Of a stretch of DNA of 64,000 bases, positions 11,033 through 19,438 are shown piece after piece; the first letter of the stretch is position 1, and the number at the start of each line of letters is the position of its first letter. The position numbers and the translations under genes are program-made. The notes under the pieces were generated by a model. It saw only the letters and a program-made list of their open reading frames with translations. It did not search any database and was not told the DNA's origin. Source of the DNA: an uncultured Neptuniibacter sp. (GTDB lineage: Bacteria; Pseudomonadota; Gammaproteobacteria; Pseudomonadales; Balneatricaceae); contig NZ_CANMIR010000011.1 of assembly GCF_947498015.1 (NCBI RefSeq), positions 54,758 to 118,757 of the forward strand. Reading direction: 5' to 3'.

Positions 11033-12670
11033 CTAATGCACTTTACCCATTACACGTTTTTTACCCATGGTTCCCGCCAGATCAACCAAACGTTCTTCAC
11101 GGTAGACTTGCACAGCTATGGGATCACCCTCTTTCAGGCCTTTGTAGGCTCTAAAGATATCCCTTGCAGTTACTTGTTCTTTACCTTGCCAGGCAGTGAT
11201 AATGTCACCTTTCTGAATACCAAGCTGATCTGCTATCTCTCCTGGCTCTATATAACTCACCATGGGCAACGGCACACTGTTTGGACTGCCAATCGTCACA
11301 TTAAAGCGATACTCGCCCTTCTTTGGATACGGCGGTGCCTTCATGTATTTCTCAAAATACATGTCACCACGTTTCACTCTGACATAGATATCCAGCCCGG
11401 GGCGTACTTTTTCCATGCGGCTGCTTATAGTTCTTTGCCCCGGCATCTCTATACTCTCCCACTGTATAATCACGTCCCCTTTTTTAAAGCCCTGTTTCTC
11501 CATAAAGCCACCCTGTTTAGGGAAACTGCGAATGACAGTCCCTTCTGGTGTATAGGTTAAGCCCATTCCATAACTGCGATAATAAGGAATACCTTGGTGT
11601 TCAAACTGTTCCCCACCGGGGCGAACAAAATTGAGGTGTTTAAAGCCAAAGTTATATTTCGCGATACCGGACATTTCATAACGCCCATAGTGGAGATACC
11701 AAACATTGCCAAAAGTATGCCCCAGCGCATTACCCAGTGTTTTGAGGTCCAGTCGCCATTTTCCATCAACCCCTTTTTCAAACAGGAAAGGGTCACAACC
11801 ACGATTGCTCAGTGCATGATTTAAGACGGCACGTGTGCCAGCTTGATCGTAGATAACATGCTCGGCCACACAGCGACGATAGCGTTTGATGGTATTGTCC
11901 ATTTGGGCGGCACTACCCACCATCTTCTGCATGTGCGTTTTGGTTTCATCGGTGAAGATATCAAGATCCCAGCGTCCGTTTCTCTGCATCATTGAGTTAA
12001 AGAAACGCTGCAATGTTTCTTCCGGGGTGTCCGCTGCCAGCACATCAGGTTTACCCTCCACAAAAGTAAGGTCACGTCCTGCATCAATACCCGCTTTGGC
12101 TGATGCTCCTCCCCCAGTGCTGTCTCGTACCGATGAGGGATCAAACTCAATTCCCTCCTGAGCTTGTATGGCTCTTGTCCTAATCAGTTCACTGGTTGCA
12201 AAGATTCCATCATCTACACGCCCCAGATTAAAAAATGGAACCATTTGGCGGTGTTCGAGGTAGGATATGAAGGCATCTGTGTAGACAGATTCGAGATTAC
12301 CGGAGACTTCAATTCGTAGCTGATCTTTCACGGGGTCAATGACGAGCAACATCCCTTTCCCGGTTTTACTGTGACGACCCACCTCCTCTTCCTGAAACGT
12401 TTTCCAGGTAAATTGGTTGATATCTTCAAGATTATTTGCCGTAAATACGCGGTAGTCCATATCGAAGCGGCGTAATAGCATCTGGTGGTATTCACCAATA
12501 TATTTTTCATCTTCGATCGTGAGAAGCTCTGCCTGATCATCCACCAGGCGACTGGATAACCCAACCTCCTGCTGAATCATCTCAAGATCTATAGAGTCTC
12601 GATCAAGGTAGGTATAGCCTGCATAACCGGCGGTGGCGAATAGGATTACCAATAAGATTGTGATCCGCAT
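11033..12670 (-). CDS. TPM-domain protein with two C-terminal PDZ domains
   Basis: A 545-residue exported or membrane-anchored protein. It has an N-terminal membrane anchor (residues 3-20), then a TPM domain (about 35-170) with the typical GKGMLLVIDPVKDQLRIEVS strand. A middle region of unknown kind follows (about 215-370). Two PDZ-like modules end it: about 385-440 (GFMEKQGFKKGDVIIQW) and 465-535 (IADQLGIQKGDIITAWQG). AGGAA precedes the ATG. The gene directly follows lemA. LemA and TPM proteins are often neighbours, and TPM domains have been linked to membrane-protein quality control and repair. The PDZ fusion suggests binding to C-termini of periplasmic clients; that is inference. Confidence 0.75.
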   Translation of the reverse strand: MRITILLVILFATAGYAGYTYLDRDSIDLEMIQQEVGLSSRLVDDQAELLTIEDEKYIGEYHQMLLRRFDMDYRVFTANNLEDINQFTWKTFQEEEVGRHSKTGKGMLLVIDPVKDQLRIEVSGNLESVYTDAFISYLEHRQMVPFFNLGRVDDGIFATSELIRTRAIQAQEGIEFDPSSVRDSTGGGASAKAGIDAGRDLTFVEGKPDVLAADTPEETLQRFFNSMMQRNGRWDLDIFTDETKTHMQKMVGSAAQMDNTIKRYRRCVAEHVIYDQAGTRAVLNHALSNRGCDPFLFEKGVDGKWRLDLKTLGNALGHTFGNVWYLHYGRYEMSGIAKYNFGFKHLNFVRPGGEQFEHQGIPYYRSYGMGLTYTPEGTVIRSFPKQGGFMEKQGFKKGDVIIQWESIEMPGQRTISSRMEKVRPGLDIYVRVKRGDMYFEKYMKAPPYPKKGEYRFNVTIGSPNSVPLPMVSYIEPGEIADQLGIQKGDIITAWQGKEQVTARDIFRAYKGLKEGDPIAVQVYREERLVDLAGTMGKKRVMGKVH

Positions 12671-12717
12671 TTTCGTTCCTGAAATTATTTAGTGAAATCC
12701 GTTTACGTGGGTACGCA

Positions 12718-13374
12718 TCAGTTGTAGTCGACCTGAACAGCCTCACGCGCCCCTTGTTCAGATTGGAAATAGGCTTTGCGCTGAAAGCTCCCCATTCCGG
12801 CAAACCAAACACCAGGAATGGTTCGGATACCGCTATTAAATGCTTCTACTTTTTGGTTGAAGTTATAGCGGGCAACATTGATACGGTTTTCAGTCCCTTC
12901 AAGCTGGGCTTGTAGCGCCATCATTTGGTCGTTTGCACGAAGATCTGGATACGCTTCTACTGTGGCTAACAGACGCATCATCAAACTACCTACTTTGCTT
13001 TGGGCTGCCTCAAAGTCCTGTAAAAACGCTTCCGATGATAACCCGGTTTTAAGATCACCAGTGGATAGGGTCTTCGCATCAGATTCGGCTTTCACCAACT
13101 CAGACACTAAGGTTTTCAATGTGTCCTGATCACCTTGACGCGCATCAATCACTCGCTCCAGTGTTTCCCTCTCATGGTCCATATACGCTGAGGCCGTTTT
13201 AACCAGATTTGGAATAAGATCTGCTCTACGTTGGTAGTTACTCTCTACTTGAGCCCAGGCACCAAAAACTTCCTCCTCTTTATTTACAATTCCGTTATAG
13301 AAATAAATAACTCCCAACAGAGGAAGTATTAAGAAAAAAGCAACCGCTAGAAGAGTTGATAATGTAGAGTTCAT
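12718..13374 (-). CDS. LemA family protein
   Basis: From the ATG at 13374 this is a 218-residue LemA protein. It has an N-terminal membrane helix (about residues 5-26) and the family motif NGIVNKEEEVFGAWAQVESNYQRRADLIPNLV, then long helices. A GAGGG ribosome site sits before that ATG. The reading frame stays open upstream to 13668, adding 98 residues with two more hydrophobic segments. LemA proteins are usually about 190-200 residues, so the short form is preferred. It lies 47 bp before the TPM-PDZ gene and probably forms an operon with it. The biochemical role of LemA is not settled. Confidence 0.85.
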   Translation of the reverse strand: MNSTLSTLLAVAFFLILPLLGVIYFYNGIVNKEEEVFGAWAQVESNYQRRADLIPNLVKTASAYMDHERETLERVIDARQGDQDTLKTLVSELVKAESDAKTLSTGDLKTGLSSEAFLQDFEAAQSKVGSLMMRLLATVEAYPDLRANDQMMALQAQLEGTENRINVARYNFNQKVEAFNSGIRTIPGVWFAGMGSFQRKAYFQSEQGAREAVQVDYN

Positions 13375-13877
13375 AGCACCCTCATTTCCTGTTTGATTCA
13401 GTGTATTGGATACGTCAACAGCTGTCTGAGTCGCCTCTGCGGTCTGAGCTAAACTGCCAAACAGCAAAACAACTAACGTCCCAGCTAAGCAAAAGGCATT
13501 TGATTTAAAGAGGTTCTGACAGTGAATTAGATAGCTTGCAAATAAATCAGCATCAATGGAACGAGCCAATTTGTAATACAAGGCGTTACAACTGCTGTTT
13601 GTATACTGACGAGTAGTAAAAATACCCAGCCCAATAACAGATAAGATCAGAATTCCTTCCATCGTCATTCCCTCTGACGCTTATAATCCACGGCCACCTT
13701 GGCCTTGATTCAAACACTATGCCTTGCACTATCCCCCAGAGCAACTACACGAAGTGATAACACCCGATTCCCCTATAAATACCGAGGCTATTTCGCTCTC
13801 ATCTTGTGCTAGCATCGGTGGCTATTGAATCGTCATCGGACCTTTAACTGGTGGCAAAGTTTATTAAAGGAATCCCC

Positions 13878-14489
13878 ATGTTAACTATTTATGGTAGCCC
13901 TCAGTCCAGTGCCGGTCGTTGTTTCTGGTGCCTTGAGGAAGCGGGTGTTGAGTACACCGCTCAATCGATCGATTTTCGTGCAGGTGAGCACAAGGCTCCT
14001 GACTTTCTGAAGGTCAATCCCAACGGTAAGGTACCGGCGCTGGTCGACGGTGATTTCACCATCTGGGAGTCGCTGGCGATCAATAACTATATCGCTGAAG
14101 CTTATAAACCCGAGCTGCTGGGTAACACTGTTCAGGAGCGCGGGTTGGTGAGTCAATGGAGTATCTGGTCGGTAGCGGATCTGCAGGCACCGTTGATTCA
14201 GGCGTTTATCCAGCTGGTCTTTGTGCCGGAACCCAAGCGTGATGCATCGATCATCGAAAGCTCTTTTGAGAAGCTACCACCCTTACTGAGTACGCTGGAA
14301 AGCTCTCTGGCTGATAAAACCTATCTGGTAACGGAGCGCTTTACGTTGGCGGATCTGAATGTCTCTTTCGTCGTAGCGATCTGTGATGCGGTGAGATATG
14401 ACCTCTCCGAATATCCGAATATCAATGCGTGGCGCGAGCGGATTGGCGAGCGGGAGGAGACGCAACGCTATCAGGCGCTGTGTAAATAG
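13878..14489 (+). CDS. Glutathione S-transferase family protein
   Basis: A 203-residue GST. The start MLTIYGSPQSSAGRCFW follows an AAGGAA site, so the nine extra codons upstream are not used. The N-terminal thioredoxin-fold domain (1-80) has the conserved NGKVPAL cis-proline turn near residue 50 and the WESLAINNYIAE helix. The all-helical C-terminal domain carries ADLNVSF near 155. It conjugates or reduces electrophiles with glutathione in the cytosol; the substrate cannot be told. It converges on an EamA exporter across a strong hairpin. Confidence 0.88.
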   Translation: MLTIYGSPQSSAGRCFWCLEEAGVEYTAQSIDFRAGEHKAPDFLKVNPNGKVPALVDGDFTIWESLAINNYIAEAYKPELLGNTVQERGLVSQWSIWSVADLQAPLIQAFIQLVFVPEPKRDASIIESSFEKLPPLLSTLESSLADKTYLVTERFTLADLNVSFVVAICDAVRYDLSEYPNINAWRERIGEREETQRYQALCK

Positions 14490-14518
14490 TAATCCTCTTC
14501 TGATAAGTGCTATTTAAG

Positions 14519-14544
14519 GCCCGGAGACACTCCACTCTCCGGGC
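14519..14544. terminator. Hairpin between convergent genes
   Basis: A perfect 9-bp stem, GCCCGGAGA/TCTCCGGGC with an 8-base loop, lies between the ends of the GST gene and the convergent EamA gene. There is no good T run, so it is only a probable terminator, symmetrical enough to act for both strands. Confidence 0.55.
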
Positions 14545-14558
14545 TGCAATACCCCTCT

Positions 14559-15482
14559 TTAACCCGGCAAGACCCGTTTCAGCTGTGCGCTCAGCCAGCC
14601 ATGGCTACTCACCAGCAAAATACCCAAGATAATCAGCCCTGCACCGATAATAAAGTTGGGTTCGATCTGTTCATCCAGCCACCAGTGGCCGAGTAATACA
14701 CCCAAAACCGGTGTCATAAAGGAGAGGATCCCCAGCTGCGAGGCTTGATAACGGGTTAACAGCCAGAACCAGAGCAGGAAGGCGAGAAACGCCACACCGA
14801 TACCGTGATACGCCAGGCTCATCATCACTTCAAAGGTCAGGTTCACATCGGTCTGGCCGCTCCAGAAAGACCAGAAGGTGAGAACGATAAATGCCATCAC
14901 CAACTGATAGAACAGCACCTGTTTGGCGGGTAGTGCCGCCAACCCGGTGGCCCTGACCACCACAGTGGTCGCTCCCCAGGCAGCACCGCCCAGCAGTGCC
15001 AGCAGATCCCCCATCAGTACGGCTCTGTTTAGCTCCGTCTCATCATCACCCAGAAAAGCCAAACTCATTCCGGCAAAAGCGAGCATAATGCCCAGCCACT
15101 GTAGCCGGTTCATCCGCTCACTGGCTATTTTGATATGCAGGCCGATCGCCGCAAAGATTGGCGAGGTATAGAGCAGTACGATCGCATGGGAGGCACTGGT
15201 ATAGCGTAACGCCTCCCCAAGGAAGAGAAACTCGACGGTAAATAACACCCCGATCCAGATCGCAGGGCCACGGTTCTCGGGCGCTAAACGCACCTGTGTC
15301 GCTTTCGATCGGATAAGCAGCATCAGTAACATCGCCGCAATGCCATAACGCAGACCGATCTGAAACACCGGTGCGATATCCGCAGCCACCGCTTTCAGTA
15401 CGACCTGCTGTGAAGCCATCACCATGCAGAACAGCAGCATGCAGCTGAAAGCAAAAAGATCGAGCGGTTGGCGAATTCCCAT
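14559..15482 (-). CDS. EamA-family (DMT) transporter
   Basis: A 307-residue inner-membrane protein with ten predicted hydrophobic segments in two EamA repeats (about 10-140 and 155-290), the standard drug/metabolite transporter layout. The ATG follows a GAGGA ribosome site. Substrates of the family range from amino-acid metabolites to drugs and cannot be predicted here. A second EamA gene lies just upstream on the same strand, 130 bp away. The two proteins differ, so this is not a recent duplication. Confidence 0.88.
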   Translation of the reverse strand: MGIRQPLDLFAFSCMLLFCMVMASQQVVLKAVAADIAPVFQIGLRYGIAAMLLMLLIRSKATQVRLAPENRGPAIWIGVLFTVEFLFLGEALRYTSASHAIVLLYTSPIFAAIGLHIKIASERMNRLQWLGIMLAFAGMSLAFLGDDETELNRAVLMGDLLALLGGAAWGATTVVVRATGLAALPAKQVLFYQLVMAFIVLTFWSFWSGQTDVNLTFEVMMSLAYHGIGVAFLAFLLWFWLLTRYQASQLGILSFMTPVLGVLLGHWWLDEQIEPNFIIGAGLIILGILLVSSHGWLSAQLKRVLPG

Positions 15483-15612
15483 GTAGCATCCTCGGGGTTG
15501 ATCGTCTGTAAGACTCTATGGCGGCAGAAACTAACGATATCACTCGGATAAGACAAGCGATAATTCAGATAGACCGCAACTCGACCCACTCACTTCAGCT
15601 GAATACAAGGTA

Positions 15613-16524
15613 TCAATCCGCATAGCGATCGATCGGTTTCCTGCAAGCTAAGGCATCGGCCCCCCGCGTGTAGTTCGCAACCAGAATTCCCACCACCACA
15701 ATCATAAAGCCTGCCCAATCAACTGCCGTTGGTACCTGATCAAACAGCGGCCAGGCGATCAGTGCTGCTGCCACAGGAACACCGTAAAAAACACTGGCGA
15801 CCTGACTGGCACTGTTTCTTAGTAGCAAGATATAGAGCAGACTCAACGCCCCGATAGATACCCCCACCGCCATCCAGAAGATCGCGATTACCAGATCCAG
15901 ATGCCAAACCAGCTCACCCGATTCAAATAACCAGCCCAGAAGCAGCATCAATGGCAGCGTTGCCAACACCTGAATCGCACCACCACTGATCAGGTTCATA
16001 TCGGCGCAGTGTTTTTTCTGGATCAACTGTCCGGCCGTTAACCCTATCAGAGAGAGCAACGCCCATGACAGATTGATCACGCTAATCCCTTCAACAGCCA
16101 GCCCATCGGCAACCACCAGCGTCACGCCCAACACTCCTATAAACAATCCAATCCAGCGTTGTTTACCGACTTTTTCACCCAGATAGGGGCCCGCCAGAAC
16201 CGTCACCAACAGCGGCTGTAGTGCGATAATCAACGCACTGACTGCCGGTTTCATCCCCAGATAGAGGGCATAAAACACCCCCACTGAGAACACCCCCTGC
16301 ATCATCAGGCCACTGAGCAGTAGCCAACCAGGTTGGCGTGGCCAGGTCGCATCCAGCAATATAGCGGCCACAACCAGCAGCCCCCCCGCCAGGGCAAAAC
16401 GCATCGCCAGAAATGTGAACGGTTCACTGTAAAGAAGCCCAAGCTTCGCCCCGACAAAACCAGAGCCATAGATCACAACAAACAGAAAGCACAGCATCAC
16501 TGACTGCATCGATCGGTTTTTCAT
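15613..16524 (-). CDS. EamA-family (DMT) transporter, probable TetR target
   Basis: A 303-residue ten-helix EamA exporter (MKNRSMQSVMLCFLFVVIYG at the N-terminus; second repeat from about residue 150). It lies directly downstream of a TetR gene. The 18-bp sequence found before tetR recurs 47 bp before this start, with one mismatch. This points to repression by the neighbouring TetR protein and induction by its ligand, probably the exported compound; this is inferred from the shared site. Confidence 0.87.
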   Translation of the reverse strand: MKNRSMQSVMLCFLFVVIYGSGFVGAKLGLLYSEPFTFLAMRFALAGGLLVVAAILLDATWPRQPGWLLLSGLMMQGVFSVGVFYALYLGMKPAVSALIIALQPLLVTVLAGPYLGEKVGKQRWIGLFIGVLGVTLVVADGLAVEGISVINLSWALLSLIGLTAGQLIQKKHCADMNLISGGAIQVLATLPLMLLLGWLFESGELVWHLDLVIAIFWMAVGVSIGALSLLYILLLRNSASQVASVFYGVPVAAALIAWPLFDQVPTAVDWAGFMIVVVGILVANYTRGADALACRKPIDRYAD

Positions 16525-16570
16525 CCCCTTTCACTCCCACAGTCAGTGACTGTTTCATCTGCCTATTTTT

Positions 16571-16588
16571 ACATACCAGTAGGTACAA
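16571..16588 (-). promoter_or_regulatory. Candidate TetR operator before the EamA gene
   Basis: ACATACCAGTAGGTACAA, 17 of 18 bases identical to the site at 17262-17279 before tetR. It lies 47 bp upstream of the transporter start and contains a partial dyad around its centre. Confidence 0.65.
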
Positions 16589-16657
16589 TTTAGTTGAATA
16601 AAAAAACGTGCAGCAAAACACGTTTTCTCAGGTTGATCTCTGAGCTGTAGGCCCGAC

Positions 16658-17227
16658 TCAATTGAGGCGCTGAACCGCCAGCAATCCGATAAAGGTTTCA
16701 CAAGCAGCGGTCACTACTCCCGCCTGAACCACTGCCCGACCATAAACAAAACTGCCCTGAATCACACTGACGGTGGCCGTTGCCAATCCGTCTGGTGAAC
16801 ACTCCGGCTGAAGTTTCCCCTCAGCTTGCGCCTTCGCGTATAACGCAGACAATCCCTGATGGATCGCAACAAAATAGCGTTGCAGCGGGGCAATCAGTGC
16901 CGGATCTTCAACCGAAGGGTCCTGAACAATTCGCCCCATGCGGCACCCTTTAAGCGCATCTCTCGGCAAAAGTAAGTAAGCACTGACTTTGTCCAGCCAG
17001 TCGCCCTCAGTTGACCTGATAATCTGCTCAAACTCAGCGATCAGCTCATCCGCCCGGGATTCCATTGCAGCAATCGCCAGATCTTTTTTACTTTTAAAGT
17101 GATGGTAGAAACTGCCCTTCCCAACCCCACTGCGCTCCAACACATGGTTGGGGCTGGTTGCATCATAACCACGCTCCCAAAGCAGCTGTTTCATCGTATC
17201 CACTAACAGATCACGGGTAGTCGCCAT
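16658..17227 (-). CDS. TetR-family transcriptional regulator
   Basis: A 189-residue regulator with an N-terminal helix-turn-helix (about residues 8-55: RGYDATSPNHVLERSGVGKGSFYHHFKSK, the typical GxGSFYxHFxSK recognition segment). A variable ligand-binding helical domain follows. An AGGAAA site precedes the ATG. It most likely controls itself and the adjacent EamA exporter, because nearly identical 18-bp sites lie in front of both. The ligand is unknown. Confidence 0.92.
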   Translation of the reverse strand: MATTRDLLVDTMKQLLWERGYDATSPNHVLERSGVGKGSFYHHFKSKKDLAIAAMESRADELIAEFEQIIRSTEGDWLDKVSAYLLLPRDALKGCRMGRIVQDPSVEDPALIAPLQRYFVAIHQGLSALYAKAQAEGKLQPECSPDGLATATVSVIQGSFVYGRAVVQAGVVTAACETFIGLLAVQRLN

Positions 17228-17261
17228 ACTTTTCCTGCTCTACTAAAAACTGAGACACCAA

Positions 17262-17279
17262 ACATACTAGTAGGTACAA
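17262..17279 (-). promoter_or_regulatory. Candidate TetR operator before tetR
   Basis: ACATACTAGTAGGTACAA, centred on ACTAGT, lies 35 bp upstream of the tetR start. Its near-identical copy before the EamA gene suggests that it is the autoregulatory site. Confidence 0.65.
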
Positions 17280-17369
17280 ACAGTTTATTCAAGCTCTTCT
17301 ATTGAACTTTTTGCCAGATATTATTCCCTGCAGATACAGGCATACTGATCACTTTCTCATCAATTATGG

Positions 17370-18275
17370 ATGATAACGATGCGCCCTCAATCACTTTTCA
17401 CAACGCTCACCCTCACTACCCTCTGTACCCTTTATGCTGGCAGCGCATCTGCTTACGGCATGATGGGTAACAAAAAGGGGGGCGGCGGAAAAAAACAACA
17501 GCAGGCGGAACAGCAGGAGATGCAGGGCCAAGGAACCCCTGAGATGAGAGCAAAGGCTAAAGCCTTTATTCCACCCAAAGCCACCCGAGAGATGATGAAA
17601 CGTTTCGGCTTTATCGCCACCGGCCTGTCACCGGTTTACCCTGAAACATTCAGCTGTCCACAGATGGGTTCCGGTTTCGCGACCCCTTACCGAACCGATG
17701 GTTCATCCCGCAGCCGTCGGTTCTTTCAGGGCCTGCATGGCGGTTTCGATATTCCTCAGGCTAAAGGGGTCCCGCTGATCGCCATGGCCGATGGCGAACT
17801 GATCCTTCGCCATGAGGGGCAGGCAGACGGTATCGGTGGTAAAGGGATCTGGATGCGGCATAGCCCCGAACAGACAGGCCTCGATAAGTGGCTGTTTATT
17901 GAATATAAACATCTGGATAAGCTTCCTGATCTTGAAGAGGGTGCCATGATTCGAATGGGTCAACCGGTCGGGGAGACCGGCAACAGCGGCACCACTGGAG
18001 GGCATTATGGCGCAGCTGGGTTTTATCATCTGCATATGACCGCATTCTGGAGTGACTCACCGGAGTTCAGCTTTAAACGCGTTCTGATTCCAAAAGAGGG
18101 AGAGTGGCTTGACCCGTTGGCACTGTTTCGTGGAGGTTCACTGGATTCAAATCAGCTGAAGGCTCTGCCATCCGATCAGAAAGCAGTGCCGATCCACTTT
18201 ATCTCCAGTGATGGCAGTTTTCATCCAGCAGGCACCCGTATTATCTGGCCCTATGCCTGCTCACCTAAAAGTTGA
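17370..18275 (+). CDS. M23 (LytM-type) metallopeptidase-like protein, exported
   Basis: A 301-residue protein with a signal peptide ending near SAS-AYG (residue 28), a low-complexity G/K/Q-rich linker (33-55) and an M23-type domain. The zinc-site residues are present: HxxxD at H123/D127, H181, and HxH at H220/H222. It could therefore be an active peptidoglycan endopeptidase in the periplasm. No LysM or coiled coil is seen, unlike NlpD or EnvC. An ATG three codons inside (17379) is an equally possible start. The 3' end overlaps the next, convergent gene by 25 bp. Confidence 0.8.
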   Translation: MITMRPQSLFTTLTLTTLCTLYAGSASAYGMMGNKKGGGGKKQQQAEQQEMQGQGTPEMRAKAKAFIPPKATREMMKRFGFIATGLSPVYPETFSCPQMGSGFATPYRTDGSSRSRRFFQGLHGGFDIPQAKGVPLIAMADGELILRHEGQADGIGGKGIWMRHSPEQTGLDKWLFIEYKHLDKLPDLEEGAMIRMGQPVGETGNSGTTGGHYGAAGFYHLHMTAFWSDSPEFSFKRVLIPKEGEWLDPLALFRGGSLDSNQLKALPSDQKAVPIHFISSDGSFHPAGTRIIWPYACSPKS

Positions 18276-18682
18276 CGGAAGACATCAGAGGCGCCCAAAG
18301 GGTGCTCCCCTTTGGCAGGCGAGATCGCATCAGGCTCCGAGATTACGCGCTGTATCGTTTCATACACCTCGATACCATACCTGTGCTCCACAGGGATGGA
18401 GACAGGACCTAACTGCGCATACCGTTGAGCCGCCTGTATGAAAATATTCTGATTCAGTTCAATCAGGTACTGGTTGAACTCTGCCTGTTCCAGATCAGCC
18501 TCGGTTCGCTGTTCAACCCGTTCAGCCACCAACTTCTCATACGCCGATGGGCTGATCTCGACAACTATACCCTCCTGCGGTTCCACCGAGGGAGTATCAG
18601 TTGGCTGGGTCACACTCGCAACCGGTTCAAGATCAGGTTGCGAGACGGGAGTAACAGGCGCTAAAGGAGTTATATCGGCCAT
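18251..18682 (-). CDS. Hypothetical protein, proline-rich N-terminus
   Basis: A 143-residue protein of unknown function, probably cytosolic. Residues 1-40 are rich in P, T and V and look disordered. Residues 40-100 are strongly helical and charged, with VAERVEQRTEADLEQAEFNQ. No signal peptide or membrane segment is seen. The 3' end overlaps the convergent M23 gene by 25 bp. I recognise no family. Confidence 0.6.
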   Translation of the reverse strand: MADITPLAPVTPVSQPDLEPVASVTQPTDTPSVEPQEGIVVEISPSAYEKLVAERVEQRTEADLEQAEFNQYLIELNQNIFIQAAQRYAQLGPVSIPVEHRYGIEVYETIQRVISEPDAISPAKGEHPLGASDVFRQLLGEQA

Positions 18683-18789
18683 ATTTTCTCACTCAACAGC
18701 CCTTAATACAGGCTGTTTACTATATGACCAGAACGGGACCTCCTAAGTTCAGTTCTACTCGACTCCCTAAACCAAACAGTAATTACTGC

Positions 18790-19239
18790 CTATTCTGTCG
18801 CCACCTTGGCAAAGGTGGCGAGTGCGCCAGAGACCTTTTTAAGAACCTCCTCACACCCTTCAATACTGTGTCGCTCCGCCAGATAGGCCGGATCGTTATA
18901 GCTTAACCAAACGGCACCCTCCTCATCCTCCCAGATAAGCGCTTTTTGCGGTAGATCGATCGCGACACGTTGCACACACTGCATCAATGGGGTGCCCACT
19001 TTCGGATTGCCGAACAGAATAAGCTCTGTCGGACGCAGCGTTTTACCTACACTGGCTGCACCCTCACTGTGGCTGATCCGATTAAACACGGTCATCCCTT
19101 TGGCTTTCAGTACTGTTTCCAGCTTCTCAGCTGTGGCACTTACACCGTGCAGACTTTTCACATCGACCATTCCTTCTGCAGCCGCTGCCGTCGTAGACAG
19201 CCCCACGGCTGCCAGAAAAACTAACCATAGATAACGCAT
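18790..19239 (-). CDS. DUF302 domain protein, periplasmic
   Basis: A 149-residue protein from the ATG at 19239, which follows a strong AGGGAGGG site. It has a signal peptide (cleavage near AAA-AEG, about residue 21) and a DUF302 domain over most of the rest (LILFGNPKVGTPLMQ is the conserved core, with ALIWEDEEGAVWLSYNDP). DUF302 proteins are small, often periplasmic, and of unknown biochemistry. No adjacent gene suggests a partner. Confidence 0.85.
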   Translation of the reverse strand: MRYLWLVFLAAVGLSTTAAAAEGMVDVKSLHGVSATAEKLETVLKAKGMTVFNRISHSEGAASVGKTLRPTELILFGNPKVGTPLMQCVQRVAIDLPQKALIWEDEEGAVWLSYNDPAYLAERHSIEGCEEVLKKVSGALATFAKVATE

Positions 19240-19438
19240 TTTCAAACCCTCCCTGAACGTTCGTTATTTACTTCAGCTTAGTTCCGACACGGGTATAGGT
19301 AAAAAGTTGCAGTATAGTTTCTGAACACGTACAGAAGTTGGGCATCACCTGTTGCATAGACCAGGTGAACCAGAGTTGAGGTAGGAACATATGGCGGTGG
19401 GATCAAGGGCTCATCAGTATAGCCGTCTATGTACCTGA

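Noticed and set aside
10973..11560. A 195-codon forward-strand ORF opposite the TPM-PDZ gene
   Set aside because: It is antisense to a gene with clear PDZ domains, and its product shows no recognisable features.
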